From assembly GCA_964507925.1 (NCBI GenBank), contig CAZDRB010000018.1, forward strand, positions 1 through 13,481: 13,481 bases of DNA, in the 5' to 3' direction. Under the pieces are notes generated by a model that saw only the letters and a list, made by a program, of their open reading frames with translations, did no database searches and was not told the origin of the DNA. Numbering within the stretch: position 1 is the stretch's first letter; each line of letters starts with the position of its first letter. A program made the position numbers and the translations under genes. Of this stretch, positions 7,160 to 13,481 are shown one piece after another. Origin of the DNA: CAZDRB01 sp964507925. GTDB lineage: Bacteria; Patescibacteriota; Microgenomatia; UBA1400; UBA12108.

Positions 7160-7591
7160 ATGTTCATAGGCACTTACTACCACACCCTCGAAGATCAGAA
7201 CCGAGTTTCCGTGCCCAAAGCATTCCGGACAGAACTAACGCCGGGCTCAGTTGTTACCAAAGGCCTAGATGGATGTCTCTTTATCTTTACCGCCGACTCC
7301 TGGAGCAAGCTCGTAGCCAAGCTCGAGACTCTGCCTCTTACCAGCAAGCCAGCGCGAGACTTTCTCCGCTTACTCACCTACAACGCAGTTCCCTTGAATA
7401 CCGACAAGTTGGGCCGCACCCATTTATCTCAAAGCCTGGTTGATTTAGCTGGTCTCAAAAAAGACGTGGTCTTTGCCGGTGCCCTCACCCGAGTCGAAAT
7501 CTGGGATAAAGCTAAATACCACACCTACGTTGATGGGCTCAGCGCCTCCGAAAGCGAACTCGAATCATCCTTATCGGAGCTAGGAATATAA
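7160..7591 (+). CDS. mraZ: Transcriptional regulator MraZ
   Basis: 143 aa, the normal MraZ length, with two SpoVT-AbrB-type DNA-binding halves. MraZ forms ring-shaped oligomers and, in E. coli, represses its own dcw operon by binding short direct repeats upstream. The start MFIGTYYHTLEDQNRVSVPKAF matches the family, as do LDGCLFIF, the SWSKLVAKLETLP block, LGRTHLSQSL and the ending VVFAGALTRVEIWDKAKY. The first half has LEDQNR (10-15) where the family normally has LDxKGR, so the conserved Gly is replaced by Asn while the Arg is kept; the second half keeps DKLGR. First gene of the dcw operon and 2 nt ahead of rsmH, its near-universal partner. Autoregulation through the GGTAAGT repeats upstream is plausible. 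Confidence 0.95.
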   Translation: MFIGTYYHTLEDQNRVSVPKAFRTELTPGSVVTKGLDGCLFIFTADSWSKLVAKLETLPLTSKPARDFLRLLTYNAVPLNTDKLGRTHLSQSLVDLAGLKKDVVFAGALTRVEIWDKAKYHTYVDGLSASESELESSLSELGI

Positions 7592-7593
7592 CT

Positions 7594-8487
7594 ATGACCT
7601 ATCCAGTTCACACTCCAGTCATGATGCGCGAGGTCCTTCACTACCTCGCCCCTAAAGCGGGCAAGCGCTATCTTGATGCAACTCTAGGCTACGCTGGTCA
7701 CACTCTAGAAATCCTCAAGGTAGGTGCTGAGGTAGTCGGGGTTGACCGTGACCAGGACATGTTAGATATCGCAACCGAGAGAATCGAAAAAGCCGGATTA
7801 TCCAAGTCATTCACTCCAGTCTGCTCCTCATTTGCTGACGCCCTAAACCCTTCAAGGTCCGACCTCGTAGGCAAGTTTGACGGCGTCTTGTTTGACCTCG
7901 GTGTTAGTAGCTATCAGCTCGACACACCTGAGCGAGGATTTTCCTTCCGCTACGATGCTCCTCTAGACATGCGCATGGACAAAAATCTCGGTGTCACTGC
8001 TGCAGACCTTATCAATGGTCTAGGCAAAAATGAATTAATCGCGCTCTTTGAAACACTTGGCGAGGAGCAAAACGCCAAGCGGATAGTGCGCGAAATAGTC
8101 GCAGTCAGAAAGCGCTCTCCAATCACTTCAACCGAAGAGCTCGCACGAATTATCTCCACTGTCTCACCGCGAACTCGCGGTATTCATCCCGCAACCAAGG
8201 TTTTTCAGGCATTACGTATGGCTGTCAACAGCGAACGCGAAGAGCTCAAAGCCGCTCTGCCCTCGGCTTTGAGCTCTCTTAACCCGGGAGGAGTCATCGT
8301 GACGATCGCCTTCCACTCGCTCGAGGACAAGATCATCAAAAGCTTTATGAACGACAGTGAATCAGCTGGCCTTGCCGAGATCTTGACGCCAAAAGTTGTC
8401 GAGACATCAGCCGAAGAGATAAGCAAAAACCCTCGCTCACGCTCAGCCAAATTACGTGCCATAAGGAGGACCAATGAAACTAGTTAA
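7594..8487 (+). CDS. rsmH: 16S rRNA (cytosine(1402)-N(4))-methyltransferase RsmH
   Basis: 297 aa. Uses S-adenosylmethionine to add the N4-methyl group of m4Cm1402 in the decoding centre of 16S rRNA; its place beside mraZ in the dcw cluster is nearly universal. The N-terminus YPVHTPVMMREVLHYL (3-18) is typical. SAM-binding motif I is DATLGYAGHT (28-37), where the usual GxGGH reads GYAGH, followed by VGVDRD. FDLGVSS is at 100-106 with SYQLDTPERGFSFR next to it; LDMRMD and the HPATKVFQALRMAVN block follow. FHSLED at 240-245 and the basic C-terminus PRSRSAKLRAIRR complete the family pattern. TAGGAA about 8 nt upstream, at the end of mraZ, serves as ribosome binding site. It overlaps the FtsL-like gene by 14 nt. 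Confidence 0.97.
   Translation: MTYPVHTPVMMREVLHYLAPKAGKRYLDATLGYAGHTLEILKVGAEVVGVDRDQDMLDIATERIEKAGLSKSFTPVCSSFADALNPSRSDLVGKFDGVLFDLGVSSYQLDTPERGFSFRYDAPLDMRMDKNLGVTAADLINGLGKNELIALFETLGEEQNAKRIVREIVAVRKRSPITSTEELARIISTVSPRTRGIHPATKVFQALRMAVNSEREELKAALPSALSSLNPGGVIVTIAFHSLEDKIIKSFMNDSESAGLAEILTPKVVETSAEEISKNPRSRSAKLRAIRRTNETS
8463..8469 (+). promoter_or_regulatory. Strong Shine-Dalgarno of the FtsL-like gene, inside rsmH
   Basis: AAGGAGG at 8463-8469 is 4 nt before the ATG at 8474 and is the strongest Shine-Dalgarno in the window. It lies inside the rsmH coding region (codons of Ile-Arg-Arg) and fixes the start of the small gene downstream, which might otherwise be doubted. Confidence 0.8.
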
Positions 8488-8746
8488 AATATTATTTCTT
8501 GTTATCGTGCTTCTAGTTGTAGGCAACGTAACTCTAACTAACCAGGCCGTCGACGACTCGATCACGGTCGCCACTCTAGGACGAGAAATCGCCGAACTTC
8601 AAAATCAAAACACTATTCTCAAAGCCGAGGTTGCAAGCGCCGGCGCGATCGGCAAACTGACTATCAAGCTCGAAGAATCGGGCTACGTGAATCCAGACAA
8701 GGTCGTCTCGCTATCGCAAACCTCATCTATTGCCTTGAATCGGTAG
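8474..8746 (+). CDS. ftsL: FtsL-like septum protein (small bitopic coiled-coil protein)
   Basis: A 90-aa protein with the FtsL/DivIC layout: a short cytoplasmic start (MKLVK), one transmembrane helix (about 5-23) and a polar segment predicted to be coiled coil (about 33-58: VATLGREIAELQNQNTILKAEVA), then a short extracytoplasmic tail. FtsL joins FtsB/DivIC and FtsQ/DivIB to activate the septal synthase FtsW-FtsI. Sequence identity in this family is very low, so the assignment rests on size, topology and position exactly between rsmH and the ftsI-type gene, where ftsL sits in most dcw clusters. It overlaps rsmH by 14 nt and is followed by a 14-nt gap. A generic small coiled-coil septum protein is the alternative. 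Confidence 0.75.
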   Translation: MKLVKILFLVIVLLVVGNVTLTNQAVDDSITVATLGREIAELQNQNTILKAEVASAGAIGKLTIKLEESGYVNPDKVVSLSQTSSIALNR

Positions 8747-8760
8747 TGTAGAGTAGGCAT

Positions 8761-10509
8761 ATGCATAGCCGGATTCAGATTTTATTTTTGTCCTTTGTCT
8801 TCATCTTGGCGGCCGTCATTCTTAGACTGAGCTACTGGCAAATAGTCAGGGCCGACGACCTTGCCCAAAGGGCAGACGGTCAATACGCCTCACGAGATAT
8901 CCTCGACTCGGCAAGAGGTAGTATCATCACGGCTGATAACTTTCCTTTAGTGGTCAACCGCGCGGTCTACGTTCTCGGCGCCTATCTCCCTGCAGTCAAA
9001 GAAAGACCTGACCAGATCGTTGATCTTATTCTCCCCAAGCTCAAGCTAGAAATCGATGATCCAGCTATCGCAACCGACTCAGCCAAGCTCGAGACGGCTC
9101 TTAAAGAACTCGAGCTAAACACTCGCCTGACCATGCTCGAGCGCCTCGACAAATCAGGGTATGTCACCCTGGCCAGATCTATTTCAGTTCAGGAAAAGTC
9201 TGAGATCGAGGCTCTTGGGATCGAGGGCTTGGTATTTGACCAAAGTTTTATTCGGGCATACCCAGAGGCCTCGCTTTCGGCTCAGCTTACCGGTTTTGTT
9301 GGCAGGGATGATCTAGGTAAGCCGACCGGCTATTTTGGGCTCGAGGGATTTTATAACCGGGAGCTAGAAGGCCGGTCAAGAATCGAAAAACAAGAAAAAG
9401 GCGCCGGTGGCAACCCACTCTTGACTAGCGACTTTCAGCTCTTGCCCGGTCGCGACGGACGCACCCTCAAGCTTTTTCTCGAGAGGGGAACAGGCTACAT
9501 CGTCGAAGAAGAGCTCAAAAAAGGCCTTGAGCGCTACGGCGCTAGCTCCGGCGAGGTCATTGTCATGGATCCTCATAACGGCGCAATTCTCGCTATGGCT
9601 AGCTTGCCAGCATATGATCCGGCCAAGTTTCATCTCTACGATCCCGCGCTCTACAAAAACCCCGCCGTCGCCAATACCTACGAGCCAGGCAGTACTTTTA
9701 AAGTTTTGGTCATGGCCGCAGCCCTCAACGAGGGGGTAATATCGGAGAATGACCGCTGCGACATCTGCAAAGAGCCATACACAATCGGCAAATATACGAT
9801 CAAGACCTGGAACAACGAGTACCAAGAAAACGCGAGCCCAGAAGATATCATCGTGCACTCCGACAACGTCGGCATGGTCTGGGTAGAACAGAAACTAGGA
9901 GGAGACAAGTTTCTTGAGTACATCAAAAACTTTGGCTTTGGCGAAAAAACTGGCATTGACCTACAAGAAGAAGTTGCCTCAAGCCTCCGCTCTCGCTGGG
10001 GTGACATCGACTACGCAACAGCCTCATTCGGTCAGGGGATCGCGGTCACCTCAGTTCAGATGATTAGAGCCGTGGCCTCGATTGCGAACGGAGGCTATCT
10101 ACTTGAGCCACATATCGTTCAAGCTGTCATAGGCGAAGAAGGGGGAGTTACGATTAACAAAAAAGTTATCCGCCAGGTTATTAGTCAGGAGGCAGCCGAC
10201 AAAGTTACCGAGTTTATGGTTCAGGCTGTCGAAAAAGGGGAGTCACAATGGGCAGCACCAAAGGGATACACCGTAGCCGGAAAAACAGGCACCGCTCAAG
10301 TCGCCGTCGAGGGCCACTACGACCGCGAAAAGACTATTACCTCATTCGTCGGGTTTGCTCCAGCCCACAATCCTCGCTTTGTAATGATTGTCAAGTTGCG
10401 CGAGCCCCAATCCAGTCAATGGGGATCAGAAACGGCGGCTCCTCTCTGGTTTAACATCGCCAAAAAACTCCTCTTGCACTACAATATTCCTCCAGACAAG
10501 GCCATATAA
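8761..10509 (+). CDS. ftsI: Class B penicillin-binding protein, septal peptidoglycan transpeptidase (FtsI/PBP3 type)
   Basis: 582 aa, bitopic. A transmembrane helix at about 6-24 is followed by the pedestal domain (about 45-235; starts DSARGSIITADNFPLVVN and includes AYPEASLSAQLTGFVGRD) and the transpeptidase domain (about 255-575). The active-site motifs are all present: SxxK as STFK with nucleophile S311 and K314 (preceded by YEPG), SxN as SDN at 367-369, and KTG at 508-510 (followed by TAQV). It cross-links peptidoglycan stem peptides at the division septum and would be a beta-lactam target. No PASTA repeats are present. Position directly after the FtsL-like gene supports a septal rather than an elongation role. 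C345 and C348 (the CDICK stretch) form a CxxC between SxxK and SxN, unusual for the family as I remember it. The start has only a weak GAGTAGG site 3 nt upstream. Confidence 0.95.
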   Translation: MHSRIQILFLSFVFILAAVILRLSYWQIVRADDLAQRADGQYASRDILDSARGSIITADNFPLVVNRAVYVLGAYLPAVKERPDQIVDLILPKLKLEIDDPAIATDSAKLETALKELELNTRLTMLERLDKSGYVTLARSISVQEKSEIEALGIEGLVFDQSFIRAYPEASLSAQLTGFVGRDDLGKPTGYFGLEGFYNRELEGRSRIEKQEKGAGGNPLLTSDFQLLPGRDGRTLKLFLERGTGYIVEEELKKGLERYGASSGEVIVMDPHNGAILAMASLPAYDPAKFHLYDPALYKNPAVANTYEPGSTFKVLVMAAALNEGVISENDRCDICKEPYTIGKYTIKTWNNEYQENASPEDIIVHSDNVGMVWVEQKLGGDKFLEYIKNFGFGEKTGIDLQEEVASSLRSRWGDIDYATASFGQGIAVTSVQMIRAVASIANGGYLLEPHIVQAVIGEEGGVTINKKVIRQVISQEAADKVTEFMVQAVEKGESQWAAPKGYTVAGKTGTAQVAVEGHYDREKTITSFVGFAPAHNPRFVMIVKLREPQSSQWGSETAAPLWFNIAKKLLLHYNIPPDKAI

Positions 10510-10516
10510 ATAAATC

Positions 10517-11815
10517 GTGCTAAAATCAAGAGTCATGAGGTACCTGCTTCGTTTTCTACATCGCTTGCGCCCACTTTTTCCTCAATTAGTCGTCAATTAC
10601 GGCTACCACCTCCCCAAAGCTATCCTTGCCTCAAGGCTCTACGGCAATCCTGGACAAGATCTCGAAATCATCGGCGTGACCGGAACTGACGGCAAAACCA
10701 CGACCTCATCACTTATCTATCACATCCTCAAGTCAGCCGGCAAAAAAGTTGCCCTCATCTCGACAGTTGACGCAAAGATCGGCCGCGCCACAATCAAGAC
10801 CGGCTTTCACGTCACCTCTCCTAACCCATTTGCCCTGCAAAAATTTTTGAGACGAATGCGCTCACAAAAAATTCGCTACGTCGTCCTTGAGGTTACCTCG
10901 CATGGTCTCGACCAGTTTCGCACATATCCACTTGAGCCCAAGATTGCGGTTTTAACCAATATTACTCACGAACACCTAGATTATCATCAAACGTTTGAGA
11001 AGTATCGAGATGCCAAGCTCAAGCTCTTCAAAAAAGCCAAACACGCGGTCGTCAGCAAAGATCTTCCTATCTTCGACGACATCAACTCTCGCCTCCCAAA
11101 TGTTTTATTTTCAACGTTCTCGCTCTTTGCCGACTCTCAGCTCAAGCCAAGCAGTGTCGAGTATCTCGAGGACAAAACACTGTTTACTCTGGGTGGACTC
11201 AATTTTGTACTCCCATTAACAGGTGAATACAATCTCTATAACGCGCTTGCTGCTGTCTCGACCGCGCTCCTTCTCGACATTAGCCCAATCGATATCAAGC
11301 GCTCGCTCGCAAGCTTCCGCGGGGTCAAAGGAAGGCTAGAGCAAATTCCAAACAAGCGTGGCCTACATACTTTTGTCGACTTCGCCCACACGCCCCATGC
11401 ACTTGAGTCTGTACTCACCAATCTTCGCGCCAAGCTCAAGAAAAGCGAGAAATTGATAGTTGTCTTTGGTGCAGCCGGGCTCAGAGATAGATCCAAAAGA
11501 CCAATGATGGGCAAAGTAGCTTCCTTTCTCGCCGACCACGTAGTCCTTACCTCTGAGGATCCACGCCTCGAGGATCCAAAAAAAATCGCCAAGGAAATAG
11601 CTTCTGGTATCCCCAAACGTGACCTTAAAAAAGTTTATATCGAAACAGATCGCCAAAAAGCTATTGACTACGCAGTGAACAAACTCGCAAGGCGCGGGGA
11701 CTGGATTGTAGTGTGTGGCAAAGGACACGAAGAATCCATGAATCTCGATGGCTACACCGAGATTCCTTGGTCCGACCAAGAGGCTTTAGCTTCCTCACTG
11801 GAGCAAAAATTATGA
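10517..11815 (+). CDS. murE: MurE-like Mur ligase lacking the N-terminal UDP-binding domain
   Basis: Cytoplasmic ATP-dependent ligase adding the third amino acid to UDP-MurNAc-L-Ala-D-Glu in peptidoglycan synthesis. The ATP loop GVTGTDGKTTT starts at residue 53 rather than near 110, so at 432 aa it lacks most of the N-terminal uridine-binding domain of MurE (about 490 aa). The rest is MurE: LEVTSHGLDQF, NITHEHLDYH, the probable carbamoylated lysine K167 in DAKLKLF, GVKGRLEQIP, VDFAHTPHALE, VFGAAGLRDRSKRP, and CGKGHEES near the end. The amino-acid-selecting motif is EDPR at 347-350; it resembles the DNPR of diaminopimelate-adding enzymes, with the key Arg kept. The GTG at 10517 has no ribosome binding site; ATG at 10535 is an equal alternative and removes only six residues. 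7 nt after ftsI; 4-nt overlap with the next gene. The substrate is not certain. Confidence 0.88.
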   Translation: MLKSRVMRYLLRFLHRLRPLFPQLVVNYGYHLPKAILASRLYGNPGQDLEIIGVTGTDGKTTTSSLIYHILKSAGKKVALISTVDAKIGRATIKTGFHVTSPNPFALQKFLRRMRSQKIRYVVLEVTSHGLDQFRTYPLEPKIAVLTNITHEHLDYHQTFEKYRDAKLKLFKKAKHAVVSKDLPIFDDINSRLPNVLFSTFSLFADSQLKPSSVEYLEDKTLFTLGGLNFVLPLTGEYNLYNALAAVSTALLLDISPIDIKRSLASFRGVKGRLEQIPNKRGLHTFVDFAHTPHALESVLTNLRAKLKKSEKLIVVFGAAGLRDRSKRPMMGKVASFLADHVVLTSEDPRLEDPKKIAKEIASGIPKRDLKKVYIETDRQKAIDYAVNKLARRGDWIVVCGKGHEESMNLDGYTEIPWSDQEALASSLEQKL

Positions 11816-12561
11816 ACCTAGAAAACACCGCTGCCATCATCTTAGCTGGAGGGCGCGGCACTAGAATCAAAGCCAAAACCAAAAACAAGGTCGCCTTTAG
11901 ATTAAACGGCGAGCCTATGATTCTGCACACTTACAACAATCTCAAACAAGCGGGAATAGGAGAGATCATTGTCGTTGTCGGTTTTCAGGCTGAATCAGTC
12001 AAAAAGGCACTCGGCAACAAAGTAAAGTATGCCGTTCAGGAAGAGCAACTAGGTACCGGGCACGCAGTAAACATCGCAATTCCTTACTTGAGTCCAAACA
12101 TAACTACGGTCCTGACTATTTCAGGCGACGACTCCGCTTTTTACCCGGCAAAGCTCTACCAGGATATGGTCAAAAAAAGGGAAGAGAAAAACTGCGACCT
12201 CTTGTTCCTCACGATTCACAAAGAAAATCCCGAGGGTCTTGGTCGAATTATTCGCGATCCAGAAGGTAAAGTCCTAAAAATTGTCGAAGAAAAGAACGCA
12301 TCCGAGGTAGAAAAAAAGATTCAGGAGATCAATACCGGTTTTTATTGTTTTGACCGCAATTTTCTCGAGACCTACATTGACAAAATCCAAACAAACTTAG
12401 TTTCTGGAGAATACTACTTGACCGACATGATCGAGATCGCAAGGGAAAACAACAAAAAAATCGAGGCCTTTTTCGTGGCAGACGGATCTATCTGGCACGG
12501 CGTCAATACTCGCTCAGATTTTGCCCAGGCTCAAGCCAAACTCAAACATGACAATCAATAG
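11812..12561 (+). CDS. GlmU-type N-acetylglucosamine-1-phosphate uridylyltransferase domain protein
   Basis: 249 aa matching only the N-terminal half of GlmU (full length about 455). Expected to make UDP-GlcNAc and diphosphate from UTP and GlcNAc-1-phosphate for peptidoglycan. LAGGRGTR is at 11-18 and K26 sits at the catalytic-lysine position. QLGTGHAV (79-86) is a GlmU signature, G105-D106 carries the first metal-binding Asp, LGRIIRDPEGKV and EINTGFYCF follow, then GEYYLTDM and GVN with N232 as the second metal ligand. The left-handed beta-helix acetyltransferase half is absent, so GlcNAc-1-P would have to come from another enzyme or be salvaged. The ATG at 11812 (ATGA overlap with murE) is chosen; the frame stays open to 11713, but those codons lie inside murE and the conserved domain begins at the ATG. 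Another sugar-phosphate uridylyltransferase activity is possible. Confidence 0.88.
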   Translation: MNLENTAAIILAGGRGTRIKAKTKNKVAFRLNGEPMILHTYNNLKQAGIGEIIVVVGFQAESVKKALGNKVKYAVQEEQLGTGHAVNIAIPYLSPNITTVLTISGDDSAFYPAKLYQDMVKKREEKNCDLLFLTIHKENPEGLGRIIRDPEGKVLKIVEEKNASEVEKKIQEINTGFYCFDRNFLETYIDKIQTNLVSGEYYLTDMIEIARENNKKIEAFFVADGSIWHGVNTRSDFAQAQAKLKHDNQ

Positions 12562-13481
12562 CTCAGTAAAAATAGTTGCAATCGGTGGCGGCACAGGCAC
12601 CTTTACTCTACTTTCTGGACTAAAGAACATTAAAGGCGTAAATATTAGCGCGGTCGTGACCATGGCCGATGACGGCGGAAGCAACAAAGTCCTCCGTGAT
12701 GAATTTGGGCTCCTGCCCACTAGCGGGATCAGGCAAGCCATTGTTGCTCTGTCCAAAGACACATCACTTTTGCGGCGTCTTTTTCAGTATCGTTACTACC
12801 AGGGAACGGGTATTTCTGGCATGACATTTGGCAATCTCTTTATGGCCGCCCTCTCCGATATCATGGGCTCGCAACAACTAGCAATCAAAGAGACTTGTGA
12901 GCTTCTTGGCGTTCAGGGGCAAATTTATCCAGTGAGCTACGAAAAGACCTCACTTGTTGCAACCTACGACGACGGATCCGAAGTCTTGGGCGAACACTAC
13001 ATCGACCTTGGTTCAAAACAGGCCAAAAAAAGAATTGTCTCTCTTCGCTCTATCCCAAAAATCAAGCTGCATCAGGAGGCAAAAGAAGCTATCCAGTCTT
13101 CAGAGATGATTGTCCTTGGCCCTGGAGATCTCTATACAAACACGATTGCCAACCTGATCGTGGGAGGAGTAGTTGATGCAATCGAGTCGAGCATGGCAAA
13201 GGTCGTCTTTGTCATGAATCTCATGAGTCGGCCTGGCGAAACCTACAACTACAAGGCCAGCGATTATTTGTCTGATCTCAGTCAATACATAAATCCCAAT
13301 CGAATCGACTATATTATCATCAACTCCGAGACGTCAATTCCCACCTCTGTGTTAAACAAGTACAAGCGAGAAGGAGCAATTCCAGTCGAGGACGATCTGG
13401 GTAAATCCTGGCACAATGCGACCATTGTCCGCTCTGCCCTAAGAGGCAGGGCAACCGACAAAAAAGACAAAGGTGATAAAC
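12548..13481 (+). CDS. yvcK: YvcK/GlmR-family (CofD-like) UDP-sugar-binding protein, 3'-truncated by window edge
   Basis: 311 codons are visible with no stop before the window ends; family members are about 310-450 aa, so little may be missing. Landmarks: GGGTGTFTLLSGLK (13-26), DDGGS (41-45), LRDEFGLLP, FGNLF, GPGDLYT (191-197), NLMSRPGET (224-232). In Bacillus the homologue YvcK/GlmR binds UDP-GlcNAc and stimulates GlmS, and is needed for growth on gluconeogenic carbon and for normal cell-wall synthesis; it is cytoplasmic. The N-terminal fold resembles CofD, but cofactor F420 synthesis is not suggested by any neighbour. The usual PPGDIR loop reads PTSGIR (57-62), losing the Asp, which hints at altered ligand handling. 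The ATG at 12548 lies inside the GlmU-like gene (14-nt overlap) and gives a standard N-terminus. Confidence 0.9.
   Translation, partial: MTINSSVKIVAIGGGTGTFTLLSGLKNIKGVNISAVVTMADDGGSNKVLRDEFGLLPTSGIRQAIVALSKDTSLLRRLFQYRYYQGTGISGMTFGNLFMAALSDIMGSQQLAIKETCELLGVQGQIYPVSYEKTSLVATYDDGSEVLGEHYIDLGSKQAKKRIVSLRSIPKIKLHQEAKEAIQSSEMIVLGPGDLYTNTIANLIVGGVVDAIESSMAKVVFVMNLMSRPGETYNYKASDYLSDLSQYINPNRIDYIIINSETSIPTSVLNKYKREGAIPVEDDLGKSWHNATIVRSALRGRATDKKDKGDK

Noticed and set aside
9376..9858. Long open frame on the minus strand (160 codons) opposite ftsI
   Set aside because: It is fully antisense to the catalytic part of a clear penicillin-binding protein, has no family resemblance and no ribosome binding site; it arises from codon bias of the real gene. 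The same applies to the minus-strand frames at 2858-3253, 11236-11616 and 11363-11779.
11555..11577. Direct repeat of GAGGATCCA within murE
   Set aside because: It encodes the EDP of EDPR and the EDP just after it, both part of a conserved MurE motif; it is coding constraint, not a separate element.
11713..11811. N-terminal extension of the GlmU-like protein
   Set aside because: The frame is open to 11713, but these codons lie inside the conserved end of murE and read as an Arg/Trp-rich nonsense sequence; the domain begins right at the ATG at 11812 with the usual 4-nt overlap.
1..13481. CRISPR array, tRNA, transposon or phage genes
   Set aside because: Coding sequence fills nearly all of the window and no regular repeats, cloverleaf-like segments or integrase/transposase motifs were seen in either strand.

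Overview
The window suggests a bacterium of the Candidate Phyla Radiation (Patescibacteria), most likely near Microgenomates; this is inference from gene content, not a phylogeny. The signs are a DUF4012 membrane protein next to a small polyprenyl-phosphate sugar phosphotransferase, a single-chain glycyl-tRNA synthetase, several shortened housekeeping proteins (a RecO without zinc finger, a MurE without N-terminal domain, a GlmU without acetyltransferase domain) and very tight packing. TGA is a normal stop here (DUF4012 gene, recO, glyS, murE), so this is not one of the CPR lineages that read UGA as glycine. GC content looks moderate by eye. All thirteen genes are on the + strand; both ends of the window cut a gene.

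Region 1 (1-7004) is a continuous run of seven genes with overlaps or gaps of at most 11 nt. It starts with surface-glycan genes: the end of a GT4 glycosyltransferase, a ManC-type mannose-1-phosphate guanylyltransferase (supplies GDP-mannose), a monotopic sugar phosphotransferase (loads the first sugar phosphate on the lipid carrier) and a large membrane-anchored DUF4012 protein. Three genes then follow through 4-nt stop/start overlaps: a mini-RecO, glycyl-tRNA synthetase and an unrecognised membrane-anchored exported protein of 266 aa. No terminator is visible after it.

Region 2 (7005-7159) is the only real intergenic space. It holds two direct repeats one helical turn apart (possible MraZ operator), a good sigma70-type promoter and a ribosome binding site.

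Region 3 (7160-13481) is a division and cell-wall (dcw) operon: mraZ, rsmH, an FtsL-like gene, a class B penicillin-binding protein (ftsI type) and a murE-like ligase. Where a textbook dcw cluster continues with murF, mraY, murD, ftsW and murG, this one continues with a free-standing GlmU uridylyltransferase domain (makes UDP-GlcNAc) and a YvcK/GlmR-family gene, cut by the window end. In Firmicutes GlmR senses UDP-GlcNAc, so these two genes plausibly pair precursor synthesis with its sensor, on one transcript with the division genes.

I found no mobile element, CRISPR array, tRNA, rRNA or phage gene. The window is mainly core genome. The less ordinary parts are the shortened enzymes, the glmU-yvcK tail of the dcw operon, the phosphotransferase/DUF4012 pair and the unrecognised 266-aa protein.
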